From contig OZ038325.1 in the NCBI GenBank assembly GCA_964035795.1, positions 2,358,473-2,422,472 on the forward strand: 64,000 nucleotides of DNA. The letters are read 5' to 3'. The notes under the pieces are model-generated. The model was not told where the DNA came from. It worked only from the letters and a program-made list of their open reading frames with translations, and searched no databases. This DNA comes from Pterobdella sp. o SKG-2022. Lineage: Eukaryota; Annelida; Clitellata; Hirudinida; Piscicolidae. Positions 40,801-51,533 of this stretch are shown here, one piece after another. Position 1 is the stretch's first letter. Each line of letters begins with the position of its first letter. Made by a program: the position numbers and the translations under genes.

Positions 40801-43345
40801 GGGATAGACAAAGGATGGTACCCCACCTACTTTCTGCACATGGAGAAGAAGGATGGAACCAGGGTGAGATAAATGGAAGAAGAGGATGGATGGGTGAATA
40901 GATAAAAATAAAATGAGTGATAAATAGATGAATGAATTGATGGATAGATAAATAGTTAAATGAATAGATAGATGAGTAAAAAAAAGCTGGAAACATGAAT
41001 ACTATTTCCACAGACACCCAACACTCCAAACCATTTGCCCCCCAAAAACCTTCCACCACCTTGACCTCTCAACTTCTCTCCACAACAGGTGTTCTTGTTA
41101 TCAGGCAGGAAAAGGAAGAAGTCAACAACTTCCAACTACCTCATGTCGATCGATGCAACAGATTTATCAAGAAATAGTGCAGCTTTCGTCGGTAAAGTGA
41201 GGTGGGTTACTGATAAAAATAAAGCCTATTTGAGAGCTATTTGCATAGCTTTGTGGATTTGACCTGTTTTCTGTTCTACTTTTTCCGTGGGAATTTTTAT
41301 CACTAAATGATGGTAGATACATCGTGTGTGTATTTTTGAACGATAAGTTTCCGTTCCAAACTCTAAAATGCGGGGGTTTTCAAGATATATTTTTTGAATT
41401 TTTTGGAATAAATTTACCTTGAAAAATATTTTTTTTTTTTTAAAGGTAACACATGTATTTATTTTTTAAAATAGTGACAAAATTGAATCTAAAAAAAAGA
41501 GAGAACATGAAGTTATATGAGAATAGGAAATTACAAACTAAATCAGGAACGAAACTAATTAACGAAAATAATGTAAAAAAAAGTATAATAAATAAATAAA
41601 TATATATATGTAGTTATAAAATAAAAAAAAAAGCAAGTTAGAACGAAACACAAGTATATGACAAACTAAGAAGACATCGCACAGCGAATTGCCTGAGCGT
41701 TACCAAAAATTGGAGAATATTGAGTCTTTGAATTAAAAACCAAAAAGATTACTAATAACAAAAAGTAAATACAAAATGATTTTGATAGATTATTTTGAGA
41801 GTTAATAATTTTTTAGACTCACCTTCACACTATTTGAATCCTCACACACAGATCAAACCTTTTGGGAACACAGTTCACAGTGTATGACAATGGCAGCGAT
41901 GAGAGGAAGGAGCTAGCTGCTGTTATTTATGTATGTTTGTTTGGGGTTTTGTTTTGATGTGCTTGTATTATTTTTGGTCTGTTCAAGTTTATGCATGGCT
42001 ACTTGAGTTTTAGCATTGAATATTCTTTCCAAGTGCTATAATTTTTTATTTAATAACCAGTTTCTTATTTCTCCAGTTTTTACAAACACAACCCTATTAC
42101 TCTTCCCTCAACCACTCACATCTCACCCCCCATACCACTCTCCGAAAATTCTTCTCCCACCTTCTCCCACTTGCACCAGACACACCCCTTCACCAGCACA
42201 ACACCACAACTATTCCACACTACCCACATACCAACCTCCACTACAGGACACCAACGTATTGGGCTTCAAAGGACCCCGAAAGATGACGGTGATAGTGCCT
42301 GGCATGGACATGCAGCATAACAGGGTAGATGTGGCTCCTGCTATTGTTAGTGCTTTTGATTGTGCTTTTGGTTGTTTTTTTATTAGTATAAGATTTTTTT
42401 CTGTTTTTTTTGAATGAAAATAAAAGATATTAGCTAAAAAAAATTAAATATTCAAACAAATAAAATAAATAATAATAAGAACATAGATGAAACGAAAAAA
42501 TAAGGAAAAATAACGGATAAAAAAATAATAATATAATATAAGCTTGAAGATTCCTTACTGGAAAGAGTGAAGCAGAAGAGAATGAATGGCCTGTTGGAAT
42601 TGCATAACAAATCCCCTGTCTGGAGTGAAGGTTGGTGAAAAGTGGATAGATGGATGGGTGAATAGATTAAAGGATGGATGGATGGATGAATTAATGAATG
42701 GATGGATTGGTTAGAGAATGGATGGATGGTGGATAGACGGTTGAGTAGATGGCTGGTTGAGTGATGGGTGGTTGTTTGGGTGTTTTGACGGATATAGTGA
42801 TGGAAATTGAAGGAAAAATAACAAGAAAATAAAAATGTCTAAATATTAAAAAATTCCACGGGTGACCACCATGATTTTCATTTATCATAATGATAAGATA
42901 ACCTACAAGCATAAACCAATCACAACCCCCTTCTATAAATAGACTATAAATATGTACCAATCACAACAGAATCACAGTCATACATGTTGAACTTCCACGG
43001 TAGAGTGACTCAAGCTTCAGTCAAGAACTTTCAAATTGTACACCACAGTGACAGTAAGAATATTAATGGCATTTAATGATTATTAATATGCCTTATGAAT
43101 ATTAATTAAGCTGTTTGTAATTACTTTTGGTTGCGTTTGTGTATATAGAAACGTTTTCAGGTTCGTATTAACACATGCATAAACGTGAAATCACATTCTT
43201 CACACATACTACGTGACAGCTGACTACATAGTGATGCAGTTTGGGAGGATTTCAGATGAGTGTTTCACTATGGATTTTTCCTACCCCCTTTGTCCCCTCC
43301 AAGTATCTATTTATTTATCTATCTATCCATTTATCTATCTATCTC

Positions 43346-43383
<38 letters not shown>

Positions 43384-43445
43384 AACCCACACAGGCTTTT
43401 GGCATAGCTCTAAGCAGTTTTGACACAAAGCTGGCTTGTGAATAA
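37885..43445 (+). CDS. Tubby-like protein (TUB/TULP family)
   Basis: Tubby family protein, predicted 528 residues; relatives bind PI(4,5)P2 and carry receptors into cilia with IFT-A. Fourteen exons fit in phase: 37885-37922, 38278-38344, 38926-39037, 39203-39322, 39653-40029, 40230-40417, 40776-40863, 41089-41201, 41852-41930, 42247-42345, 42543-42630, 42970-43053, 43220-43302 and 43395-43445. The N-terminal half is charged and disordered (Lys/Glu stretches, 15 Glu in a row in exon 6), with a helix [11 protein letters not shown]. The C-terminal Tubby domain is complete: [32 protein letters not shown] (lipid-binding basic patch), [56 protein letters not shown] and the invariant end [15 protein letters not shown]. 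The first exon is assigned from phase and start codon only. Confidence 0.93.
38452..38723. mobile_element. Foldback (MITE-like) element in Tubby-like gene intron
   Basis: About 272 bp with roughly 40-bp imperfect terminal inverted repeats: the left arm begins CGCTTTCTAGAAAG and contains GTGTTTTTTCCATTCACC; the right arm ends TTTCTTTATAGAAAGCG and contains GGTCAAGGAAAAACAC. An open frame of 92 codons spans it but is a by-product. It lies in the intron between exons 2 and 3. Confidence 0.65.
40302..40348 (+). repeat. (GAG)n coding microsatellite
   Basis: About 15 GAG/GAGGAG codons inside exon 6 of the Tubby-like gene, coding for a poly-Glu run. It is in frame, so length changes would not disrupt the protein. 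Confidence 0.9.
43303..43394. repeat. (TCTA)n microsatellite forming the whole last intron
   Basis: The last intron of the Tubby-like gene is 92 bp. Between the donor GTATCT and the acceptor CCCACACAG it is almost only TCTA/TTTA tetranucleotides. Confidence 0.9.
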
Positions 43446-44261
43446 AGATCAACTAAGAACTACAATGAACTTAAAATTTCAAAACTAAGAAGAATAAAAA
43501 TAATACCAATATTTTAAAAAATTAAATAAAACGATAAAATTAAAAGTATATTTTAAATACTTGGCGAATAATTTGACAATGAGTTTTGTCAAACTTTACT
43601 ATATGTACACACAAAATCTCATAAAATTTAGGTTGTTTCTGTGTTTCCATCATTTTTCTTGAGGGTAAGGGTCAGCTGATAGTCGTGGCTTAGCGGTAGA
43701 ACGTTTAGCTGTCAACTTCACAACCTGAGTTCGAATCCCGCTTTTTTCGTCTCACCATCGTTATTATTGACATATTTTTGAAGTTTTAGGCATTTATTTG
43801 GAATTAAGTTATGTTTTTTTTTGCTCTGTGGCTCCCGTTTTTAATTCAACTTTTAACTTTATCTAGCGCAAATTTTTCCAGTGAATTTTCCATTTAGTTA
43901 TTTTTGAAACTTTTAGAAACATTTATGTGTTTAAACGTTTTATTTACCTTTTTTCATGGACTTGTGTTTACCAGTGTATGTGTATTTGGTACCACGGTTG
44001 TGTGAAAAATAAAAATAATAATACGTTTTGATGTTTTTATTTTTGTTTTGACTATTAATAGATTCAAACATGCATTTTTGATAATTGATAAACATTTTTT
44101 TATAACAATTTTAATAGTTTTTTTATTGACGTCACCGATTTATTGATCAAAAAGAAACTAAAAAAGTTTAAAATTATTGAAATTAAATATCAATTTATGG
44201 GCACTTTGGACATAAAGTTGTACCCTATATAAATGAACACAGTTCTCAAAAATTTCTAAAA
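43446..44261. other. Intergenic region between Tubby-like gene and PRODH
   Basis: AT-rich, 816 bp between genes on the same strand. It contains one tRNA-like remnant (43679-43747). A TATATAAA at about 44226-44233, some 30 bp before the PRODH start codon, could be a TATA box only if the leader were extremely short. Confidence 0.5.
43679..43747 (+). pseudogene. tRNA-like sequence, probably a tRNA pseudogene
   Basis: Box A TGGCTTAGCGG (43686-43696), box B GTTCGAATC (43729-43737) and a T6 run right after (43742-43747) are all present with tRNA-like spacing. The T stem does not pair well and the acceptor stem is not convincing. It does not match the SINE family here. Confidence 0.35.
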
Positions 44262-47200
44262 ATGATTCGTTGTTGTTTTGTAGCAAGAAAACGCAAATAC
44301 GATTTCAATTTTTTAAAAAGTGAACGTCCAATAAATGATTGCGTGCCTACTTTTGGAAACCAAAGATCAAAAATCGACTTCCGGAACACCGAAGTTATAT
44401 ATGCAGGTAACTTGATTCAAGGGTTTTTTCTTTAATAATAATAAAAATTAGCTTTATTCTCATCACTGACGTCATTTTGAGCAGCATAGAACAAAAAATA
44501 ATATATTTTTTCAGAAAAAAAAACTGCTTTAAAAATAATAGCATACGAAAAATGATGGTAATATTATATATAATAATAATAATAATAACCTATCAATAAT
44601 AATAATAATAATCTATCAATAACACAAACATAAAAATATCAATAATAAAAATAAAATCAATAAAAATAACAACAAGACAAGCAGACGGCAGACCTGCTAC
44701 GAACATGGGGCATATTCAAGTTGTGCTCCTATGACGTCATCGTTAATAACCAAACTAAGGTTTTTATTAATAGTTATTATTATTATTATTACTATTTTTT
44801 TTATTTTTGTTATTAATTACCTAGTTAATAAAGTGGACAAGAAAGCTCCTGGGAGAGAAGTTGTTCGAGAAGATGGTGGATGTGTCGATATTCAGGCAGT
44901 TCATGGTTCGCAATGACCCTGGTGCTATCATAGAAAAAGTGTGTTTGTGTGTGTGTGTTTTGGTAACAATGTTTTGGTTAAATTTATGTTTGCTCCTTTT
45001 GATCTTCGTCCTTTTTCTGGTTCTGCTCATTTGCGATACGTGTAGCTACCTCTCTCACAACTTTTGCACACAGGCGAAGGCACTTATCAGAAGAAACATC
45101 ACACCAATGATGACTTACACAGCTTCTGAACTTCATGGAGATGTGACGTCACAAAGGTGGGGTAGGTGTGTTTTAGAGAAAAAAGAGGGGAGAAGAAGAA
45201 AGTGGTGGATAGGTTTCCTGTGTGTAAGAAAGGGCAAGGATAGGTGGATAGTTGGATGTGTGAGTGAGTGGACGAATAAAAAAAAAAGGATGAGTGGATA
45301 GTAGGATCAATAGATGGGTGGATGAATGAGTGAAAATATGGGTGAATGAGGAGGTTTTGGAATGTAAAATAGAAAAGGGGTATAATGGCGGTTGGAAGAA
45401 TGGGCTGGTAGATAGATAAAATATAGATAAAAAAATTAGGGGAATAAAAAAGAATTGTGTGGGTGGATGTGTGGGGAGGGTAAGTGCATGGTTGTGTGGA
45501 AGAATGTGTGGGTGAATGTGGGGTTGGTTTTTGGAGAAATGTGTGGGTGGATGTGTAGGTGTATGAAAGAAACAGTGTAAAAGCCTTGAATGATTTAAAA
45601 AAATTACCGATTGGCTGATGAAGCTAGGTTAACCCTCATTAAATCATCGTAACTAGATCAATAGAATAGTTAAGATTTAGATTTATAACGTAGTTTGATT
45701 GAGATTGAGATTAAAGATTATAAATTCACTTACAACTTAGCAAACTTCAATATGTTTTAGACATTACGATTGGTTGGCTAAACTGAGCTAAAAAAACGTA
45801 ATAGAAAATAGCGCTGCATTTTAGAAGGAAATAAATGTCAAACTGAATAACTGAAAACAATTTAAAATATAAAAAATTATATCCCAAAAGAATTTTTAAA
45901 GATATTTTTGACAAAAAAATATATTACATAAAAATTCAAATTTTGAAGTTATTAGAAATAAAAAAAAAGAAATAAATGGAATAATTATTTTGCTGAATCA
46001 TTCATTGAGAATAAAGAAAGGGAAAAAATGATTGAAATAGATAAAAATATAGAAAAATAGATAAACAAATCAAGAATAAATATTCCTATAAAAAACAGAT
46101 AAAGCTATAAGAACAGATAACTATATAAAAAAATTTTTACAAAGGTAATTAAGCATACAGATAGGAATAGTAAAAAGTAGAAACGCATATATAAAAAACA
46201 GACATGAACCAGGAAGAAAGTAAAAAAATGATGAAAAGTTAAATAGCCATGAAAAAAATCAATAAACAAAATGAATAAACAATTAATGGATATCCAACCG
46301 TACAAGGGATGCCCTTGAAACATGGATGAAGACAAACTTGGATGAGGTGAAGAAGAGTATCAAGGTTGCCCATAAGTGTTATGGTGGGTGGGTGGGTTGA
46401 TGGTAGGTGGGTGAGTTGATGGTAGGTGGGTGGGTTGATGGTAGGTGGGTGGGTTGATGGTGGGTGGGTGAGTTGATGGTAGGGGGGTGGGTTGATGGTG
46501 GGTGGGTGGGTAGATGAGTGGGTGAATTGATGGATGACTGGGTAGTCAGAAAGATAAATGAATAAAAGAATAGTTAAAAAAATGAATGGCTAATAGACAA
46601 TTCAATGATCTGTCAAGTTTAAATAAATCGATAAATGAATATAAAAAACTATTTTTCTTCTTGGTCCACATGAGGTTATACTTCTGTCTCAAGGAACTGA
46701 GATATTTAGTCGCTAACTCTGCAACCACTATCGAGAATTGTTTTTTTTGGTTAAATTAAGTTACTGATTTCATAAAAAGCCACCAGCCTGAGCTAACGTT
46801 CAACTTGAAATTATCGAATTCAAGATCTGTCCTTCCCACACTTGGGCAGTTTGTCTTGCTGTTGTTAATAAAAAAAAGATCATCCCCAAGCCAAATGACA
46901 ACGATACCAGGATACCAGTTTGCTAACAAAGCCTACTGTTATGCAGGTTGTAACAGGAAAGTAGTCTTAACTCAAACGCTAATTTGCATTGTAACATAGG
47001 TTCACGCACTCTTACAGAAAAATAAATTAAATGAAAATTCGATTGATGAGCTCTTCAGCACATGGATTCTCAATGTGAACAAATGATTTTCTAATTCAAA
47101 CATTCAAAAACCGATTTGAAAGCAGTTATTAGCAAGCTGTTGCAAGACAACATTTTGAAGTGAATTTCACACATAAATAATCCACCAAACTACAGAATTC

Positions 47201-50200
47201 ACAGACAAAACTCCCATGGTGACGACGAAAATTACTTTTTTTGTCAACCCTCTTTTATTGGTGAATGTTATTATTCTTATTATTATTTCTTATTCAAATG
47301 TATAGCTAAGGTTTTGGATTTCAATTATTCAAAAAATGATAAAAATTAGAAATTAATCCTGAATTAAATGAATTAAAAAAAAATGATTATATATTTTTTA
47401 AACTAATTAAATTTTTTTTTCAGAAAAAATTGAATCATTTGATAGAGAAACAGAGTGAGTTATTTAAAAGTCTGCTATCTAGCGAACAAACTAAAATCAT
47501 CGGAAAAATCGCTGTCCAAAAGCATAGGTTCAATTTACTTGAACCATTTTCTTTCAAAGTTAACTCAAAATAAATTAGATAAAATGAATTAAAACCTACA
47601 CAAACATAAAACACAAAAAAAACACAAATTAAATATAATTAAAAACAAAAATCACAACCCTTAGTTCGCTAGAGGGCCACTTAAACAACATAGATTTCCA
47701 GCTGAATCTTCACACCCACCTTAACAATACTGATGACTGGAGTGGAGAAGATAAGATACAGTTGGATGCCTTGAGAGAGAACCTGCAAATGCTTTGTTGT
47801 GTGCGTTTGTGTGTGTAGTCATGGATCTAATTATGTCTATTTGACCAATCTATCTATTTACTTTTGAAAATCTAATCATTTACTTCATCGTCAATCCATC
47901 CATTTACCAATCTGCTTATCCATCTACTAATCTGTCCATTCATTTATCAATCTGTCTATTCATCTACCAATCTACCCATTCATTTATCAATTTTTCCCAA
48001 CTTTTCATCCATCCATCTATCCATCCATTCATTTATTATCTACTAATTCTTCAATTCAACATCTCCTCCATTCATTCATTCATCCACTTATCCCTTATCC
48101 GATCCATCTATCTACTAACCCACCCATCCATCCATCGTCCACCAGGAAGCATCGAACCACAAAGTAGTGATGGCCATAGATGCAGAACAGACGTACTTAC
48201 AGAAAGCTTTGGATAGCATTACCATGGATCTGATGCGGAAGTTCAACAAGGTTATCGAAGATTGTAACTTTTTATTGTTATCAAAGACTTTGAATGGTTT
48301 TTGCCACATTTATAATATTCTCGATGATTTAAATTTTTTTTCACTTCCACAGAAACACCCCGTAATTCTCAACACTTATCAATGCTATCTTAAAGTGAGT
48401 ACCATTCTCGTTTTTCTCATAAAAATCATCCTCTTCATCGTTTTTCTTCCTTCTTCTTCTCTAAACTTATAGTGTTCACTTCCTCATCTACATCATCAAT
48501 GCCTTTTTCATCCTTTTTCTCAACCTCCATTTTGCTTTTTTTTTCTCCTCAAGAGAACAGCCTACGTAGTATCACAACACATGAAGATAGCGGAGGAAGA
48601 AGGGTTCTGTTTTGGCGGCAAAATAGTCAGAGGAGCCTACATTGATGAGGTGGGGATGATGATGATCACAAAATTAATACAAATCATCAGCATTTTTGAT
48701 GTTTTAATAAGAAAAAAAATACTATTATGAATATTTTTTTTTGGTAAAATAATAATATTAATTATTTTTATATTTATAATCCAAAGTTATTTTTTAAATA
48801 ATCTTTCATGCTTGAATCGATTGGTCTTAACCATGGCCGATCCCATAACAAAACTAATCATAGCTTCAGCTCAAATACCATCACCAGGAAAGACGATTGG
48901 CTAAAAAGTCAGGCAAACCTGACCCAATTAATGACAACTACCAATCAACGACGAGTATGTACAACCGGGTCACTGATCTTATTATAGATCAGATGGAGAA
49001 AGTAGGTCAAAAGAGGATGAAAGTCTTATTTGCTACACACAACCAAGACAGCGTTCAAGATGTTGTGGAAAAGTAAAATATTATTATAATAAAAATAATA
49101 AAAATAAATAATTGAAAAAATAATAATTAAAATGATAATATTATTTATACCTCAAAATACTGAAAACATTAACACTTCATTATCTTGTAAAACTTTTGTT
49201 TTTTTATTTATAATACAATTTATATTAATTATTATTTCATTTTCCTGATGACTTTATTCAGAAATACTCTCAAACAATCAGATTAGAGAAGAGAGGCTTG
49301 AGTGGTGCTGATAGTAGTGTTTCTTTTGCTCAGCTTTACGGCACCAGAGATTTCATTTCTTATACTCTAGGTGGTGACAAAAATAATATAAAAAAATAAA
49401 AATAATAATGATTGTAATAATAATAATTTAAAAAATAAAAAAAATTATTTGGACAATAAAAACAATAAGATGACATCAGAATTTGTCTTCTGCTTTTCAA
49501 TAAAACTATTTACTTTTCAAAAAAAAACAAAAAAACAGTGGAAAACAATAAAAACTAAAAAAAAACCCAGTCATCTCTTCTCTGACTACTCCTAAATAAT
49601 CCTCCATTTAATCATCACACAAACTCTCTCACCTCTTTAGGCGCCCTTGGCCACCCTGTATCAAAACTCCTCCACTACTCCAACCCTAGAGATGGGCTGG
49701 CTTATTTGTCAAGGTGGGTGCTGGTGTTAAGAGGTGTCTTTGAGGATGGTAGAAGTGGGGCTTAAGGGTGTGAAGAGGTTTTGTGGTATTGTGTTTTTGC
49801 CAAAGTTTGATATTAATTTGATGACAATTATAATTGATAACGTGTTTAAAAAAAGAGAATTTGATAGGTTTGTTGAGATTTTTGTTTCTTTTATGTAAAT
49901 ATTTTTTGCAAATAGTTATAATATGGTTATTATTAGTAGCCAGTATTTAAGTCAACCCTCAGCCACCACAAATAGTGCTAGATGGAACCCATCAACTCTA
50001 CAATCAAAAAAGAGCGATCTAACAGCCAACTTGTGTTTTAATTTCACATTTCCAAAAAACTGGTTTAATAACCGACCCACTATATTCTGTCACATCACAA
50101 AGAAAACTGACCTAATGTTTCACTTCTTATTTGTATCACACCCATAAAATACTAATCTGATTATGGACTATAATTTTCCTCAGAAGGCTTGCAGAGAACA

Positions 50201-50286
50201 GAGGTGGTCTTCCCAGTCCTCAGCTGGAGAAGCAATTGGCAATGGTGGAGATTAAGAGGAGGATGAAGAAGATGATAGGGTTATGA
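44262..50286 (+). CDS. PRODH: Proline dehydrogenase, mitochondrial (PRODH)
   Basis: FAD enzyme that oxidises proline to pyrroline-5-carboxylate at the inner mitochondrial membrane. Secure exons: 44262-44406, 44677-44759, 44846-44938, 45074-45156, 46307-46383, then 48146-48250, 48353-48394, 48554-48649, 48888-49072, 49282-49370, 49641-49713 and 50184-50286, all phases agreeing within each block. Two further segments near 47423-47460 and 47696-47800 fit the family's variable middle. Landmarks: LLGEKLFEKMVDVSIFRQFM, AIDAEQTYLQKALDSI, NTYQCYLK, FGGKIVRGAYIDEERRLAKK, SFAQLYGTRDFISYTLG and YLSRRLAENRGGL (substrate and FAD contacts in the family). DAEQTY favours the PRODH rather than the hydroxyproline paralogue. 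The Arg/Lys-rich start fits a mitochondrial leader. I could not find the family's conserved segment around IAIKLTALG, so one exon is missing from this model. Confidence 0.9.
46384..46530. repeat. ~20-bp minisatellite in PRODH intron
   Basis: About seven units of a GGTGGGTGGGTTGATGGTAG-like 20-mer, with small changes, starting at the donor of the exon ending at 46383. Confidence 0.85.
46780..46972 (+). repeat. Dispersed repeat family A, right-part copy
   Basis: Matches the right half of the 30702-31027 copy: GAGCTAACGTTCAACTTGAA, ATTATCGAATTCAA, CAGTTTGTCTTGC, GACAACGATACCAG and a final GTAACA with AAAGTAGT. It lies in a PRODH intron. Confidence 0.75.
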
Positions 50287-50505
50287 TGATGATGATGATG
50301 ATATTAGGGGAGATGATGATGATAATGATGATGATGGTGGTGTTGATGGTGATGATGATGATGAGGGTGGTGTTGATGGTGATGATGATGATGGTGGTGT
50401 TGATGGTGATGATGATGATGAGGGTGGTGTTGATGGTGATGATGATGATGATGGTGGTGTTGATGGCGATGATAATGATGATGGTGAAGATGGTGGTAAT
50501 AGATA
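50284..50505. repeat. ~33-bp GATGGTGGTGTTGATGG minisatellite
   Basis: About five tandem units built from GGTGGTGTTGATGGTGATG plus GATGATGA spacers. The array begins at the PRODH stop codon, so it would form the start of the 3'UTR. Frames across it on either strand are artefacts. Confidence 0.85.
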
Positions 50506-51425
50506 TATTGATGAGGTACTGATGGTGGTCAGATTGGTAAAAGATAAAAAGTTCTGATGACAAAAGTGGTTTGAGGTAAGAATTGAAATGGCGAAGAATA
50601 GATTTGAGAAGAAAATTTGGAAAAAAAATGTGAAGCGGTTTGGAAGGAAAACAGTTGACAGATTTAATTTGATGATTATGATAGGAACTTGGAATTACAT
50701 TTATTTGTACAAAAAAAAGCTTTTATGAAAAATCGAAACTTTGATAATTATGTATTAAGAAATTATTTTCAATAATTACTTCAAATAATTTAATTTTTTA
50801 AGATTATGTTTTTATATAACCATTTATCGTTCAATATTACCTACTCTAAGTAAGGACAACAAACACAAAGTATTTATCAAATGACACGAAGCTTTTCGTA
50901 AGGCTAGTTTACATTATCAAGTGTTCACTTGATAATGTAAGCTGTGTTTGTTGTCCTTACTTTTAAATTCAGGCTATTGTACTTCATCATCTACTCTTTT
51001 TTATAATTATTATAATTTTTATTATTATTATCACCACCAACTACTCTAACTATTATTATTTTTATGATTAATATTAACTTTATTATCGCTCACTTAATAA
51101 TCTTTTAAATTTTTGAGTTATTATCATTATCAATGTTTTTGATTCATTGATTTCAATTATATCAACATGCAAACTGGTTTCAATTAAATTTCATTTGTTG
51201 GGGGTTTTATTTACTGTTTTTGTTTTATCTGTCTTTGTCTCTTTGTCTTTCTCTTTCTTCATTTTTTTCATTTTCTTTAACCTGTGTGGTGTTATGTTTT
51301 TGGATAAAATAGGAAAAAATTTATTTATTCATTTAAAAGAAAGAAATTGTTGACTTATATAATATTTATTTTTGTGCTTGAAAACTCGACGTTATATAAA
51401 TTGAGAAAATAATGATATTTAACTT
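50506..51425. other. Intergenic region between convergent PRODH and Ig-type gene
   Basis: AT-rich 3'-3' spacer with one foldback (50846-50962). No coding region is supported; a 68-codon hydrophobic frame at 51147-51353 has no motif. Confidence 0.55.
50846..50962. mobile_element. Nested foldback sharing a motif with the Penelope-like arms
   Basis: Outer arms AAGTAAGGACAACAAACAC (50848 onward) and GTGTTTGTTGTCCTTACTT (ending 50962), and an inner stem TTACATTATCAAGTG/CACTTGATAATGTAA. Between them lies ACGAAGCTTTTCGT, identical to the core of the arms at 2938-2951 and its complement near 4127-4140. Confidence 0.6.
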
Positions 51426-51455
51426 TTAAATGTCCAGCCTGATCAAATCAACCAC

Positions 51456-51533
<78 letters not shown>

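Noticed and set aside
50252..50563. poly-Met and Ile/Thr frames over the GATGGT array
   Set aside because: Minisatellite translation starting at the PRODH stop codon.
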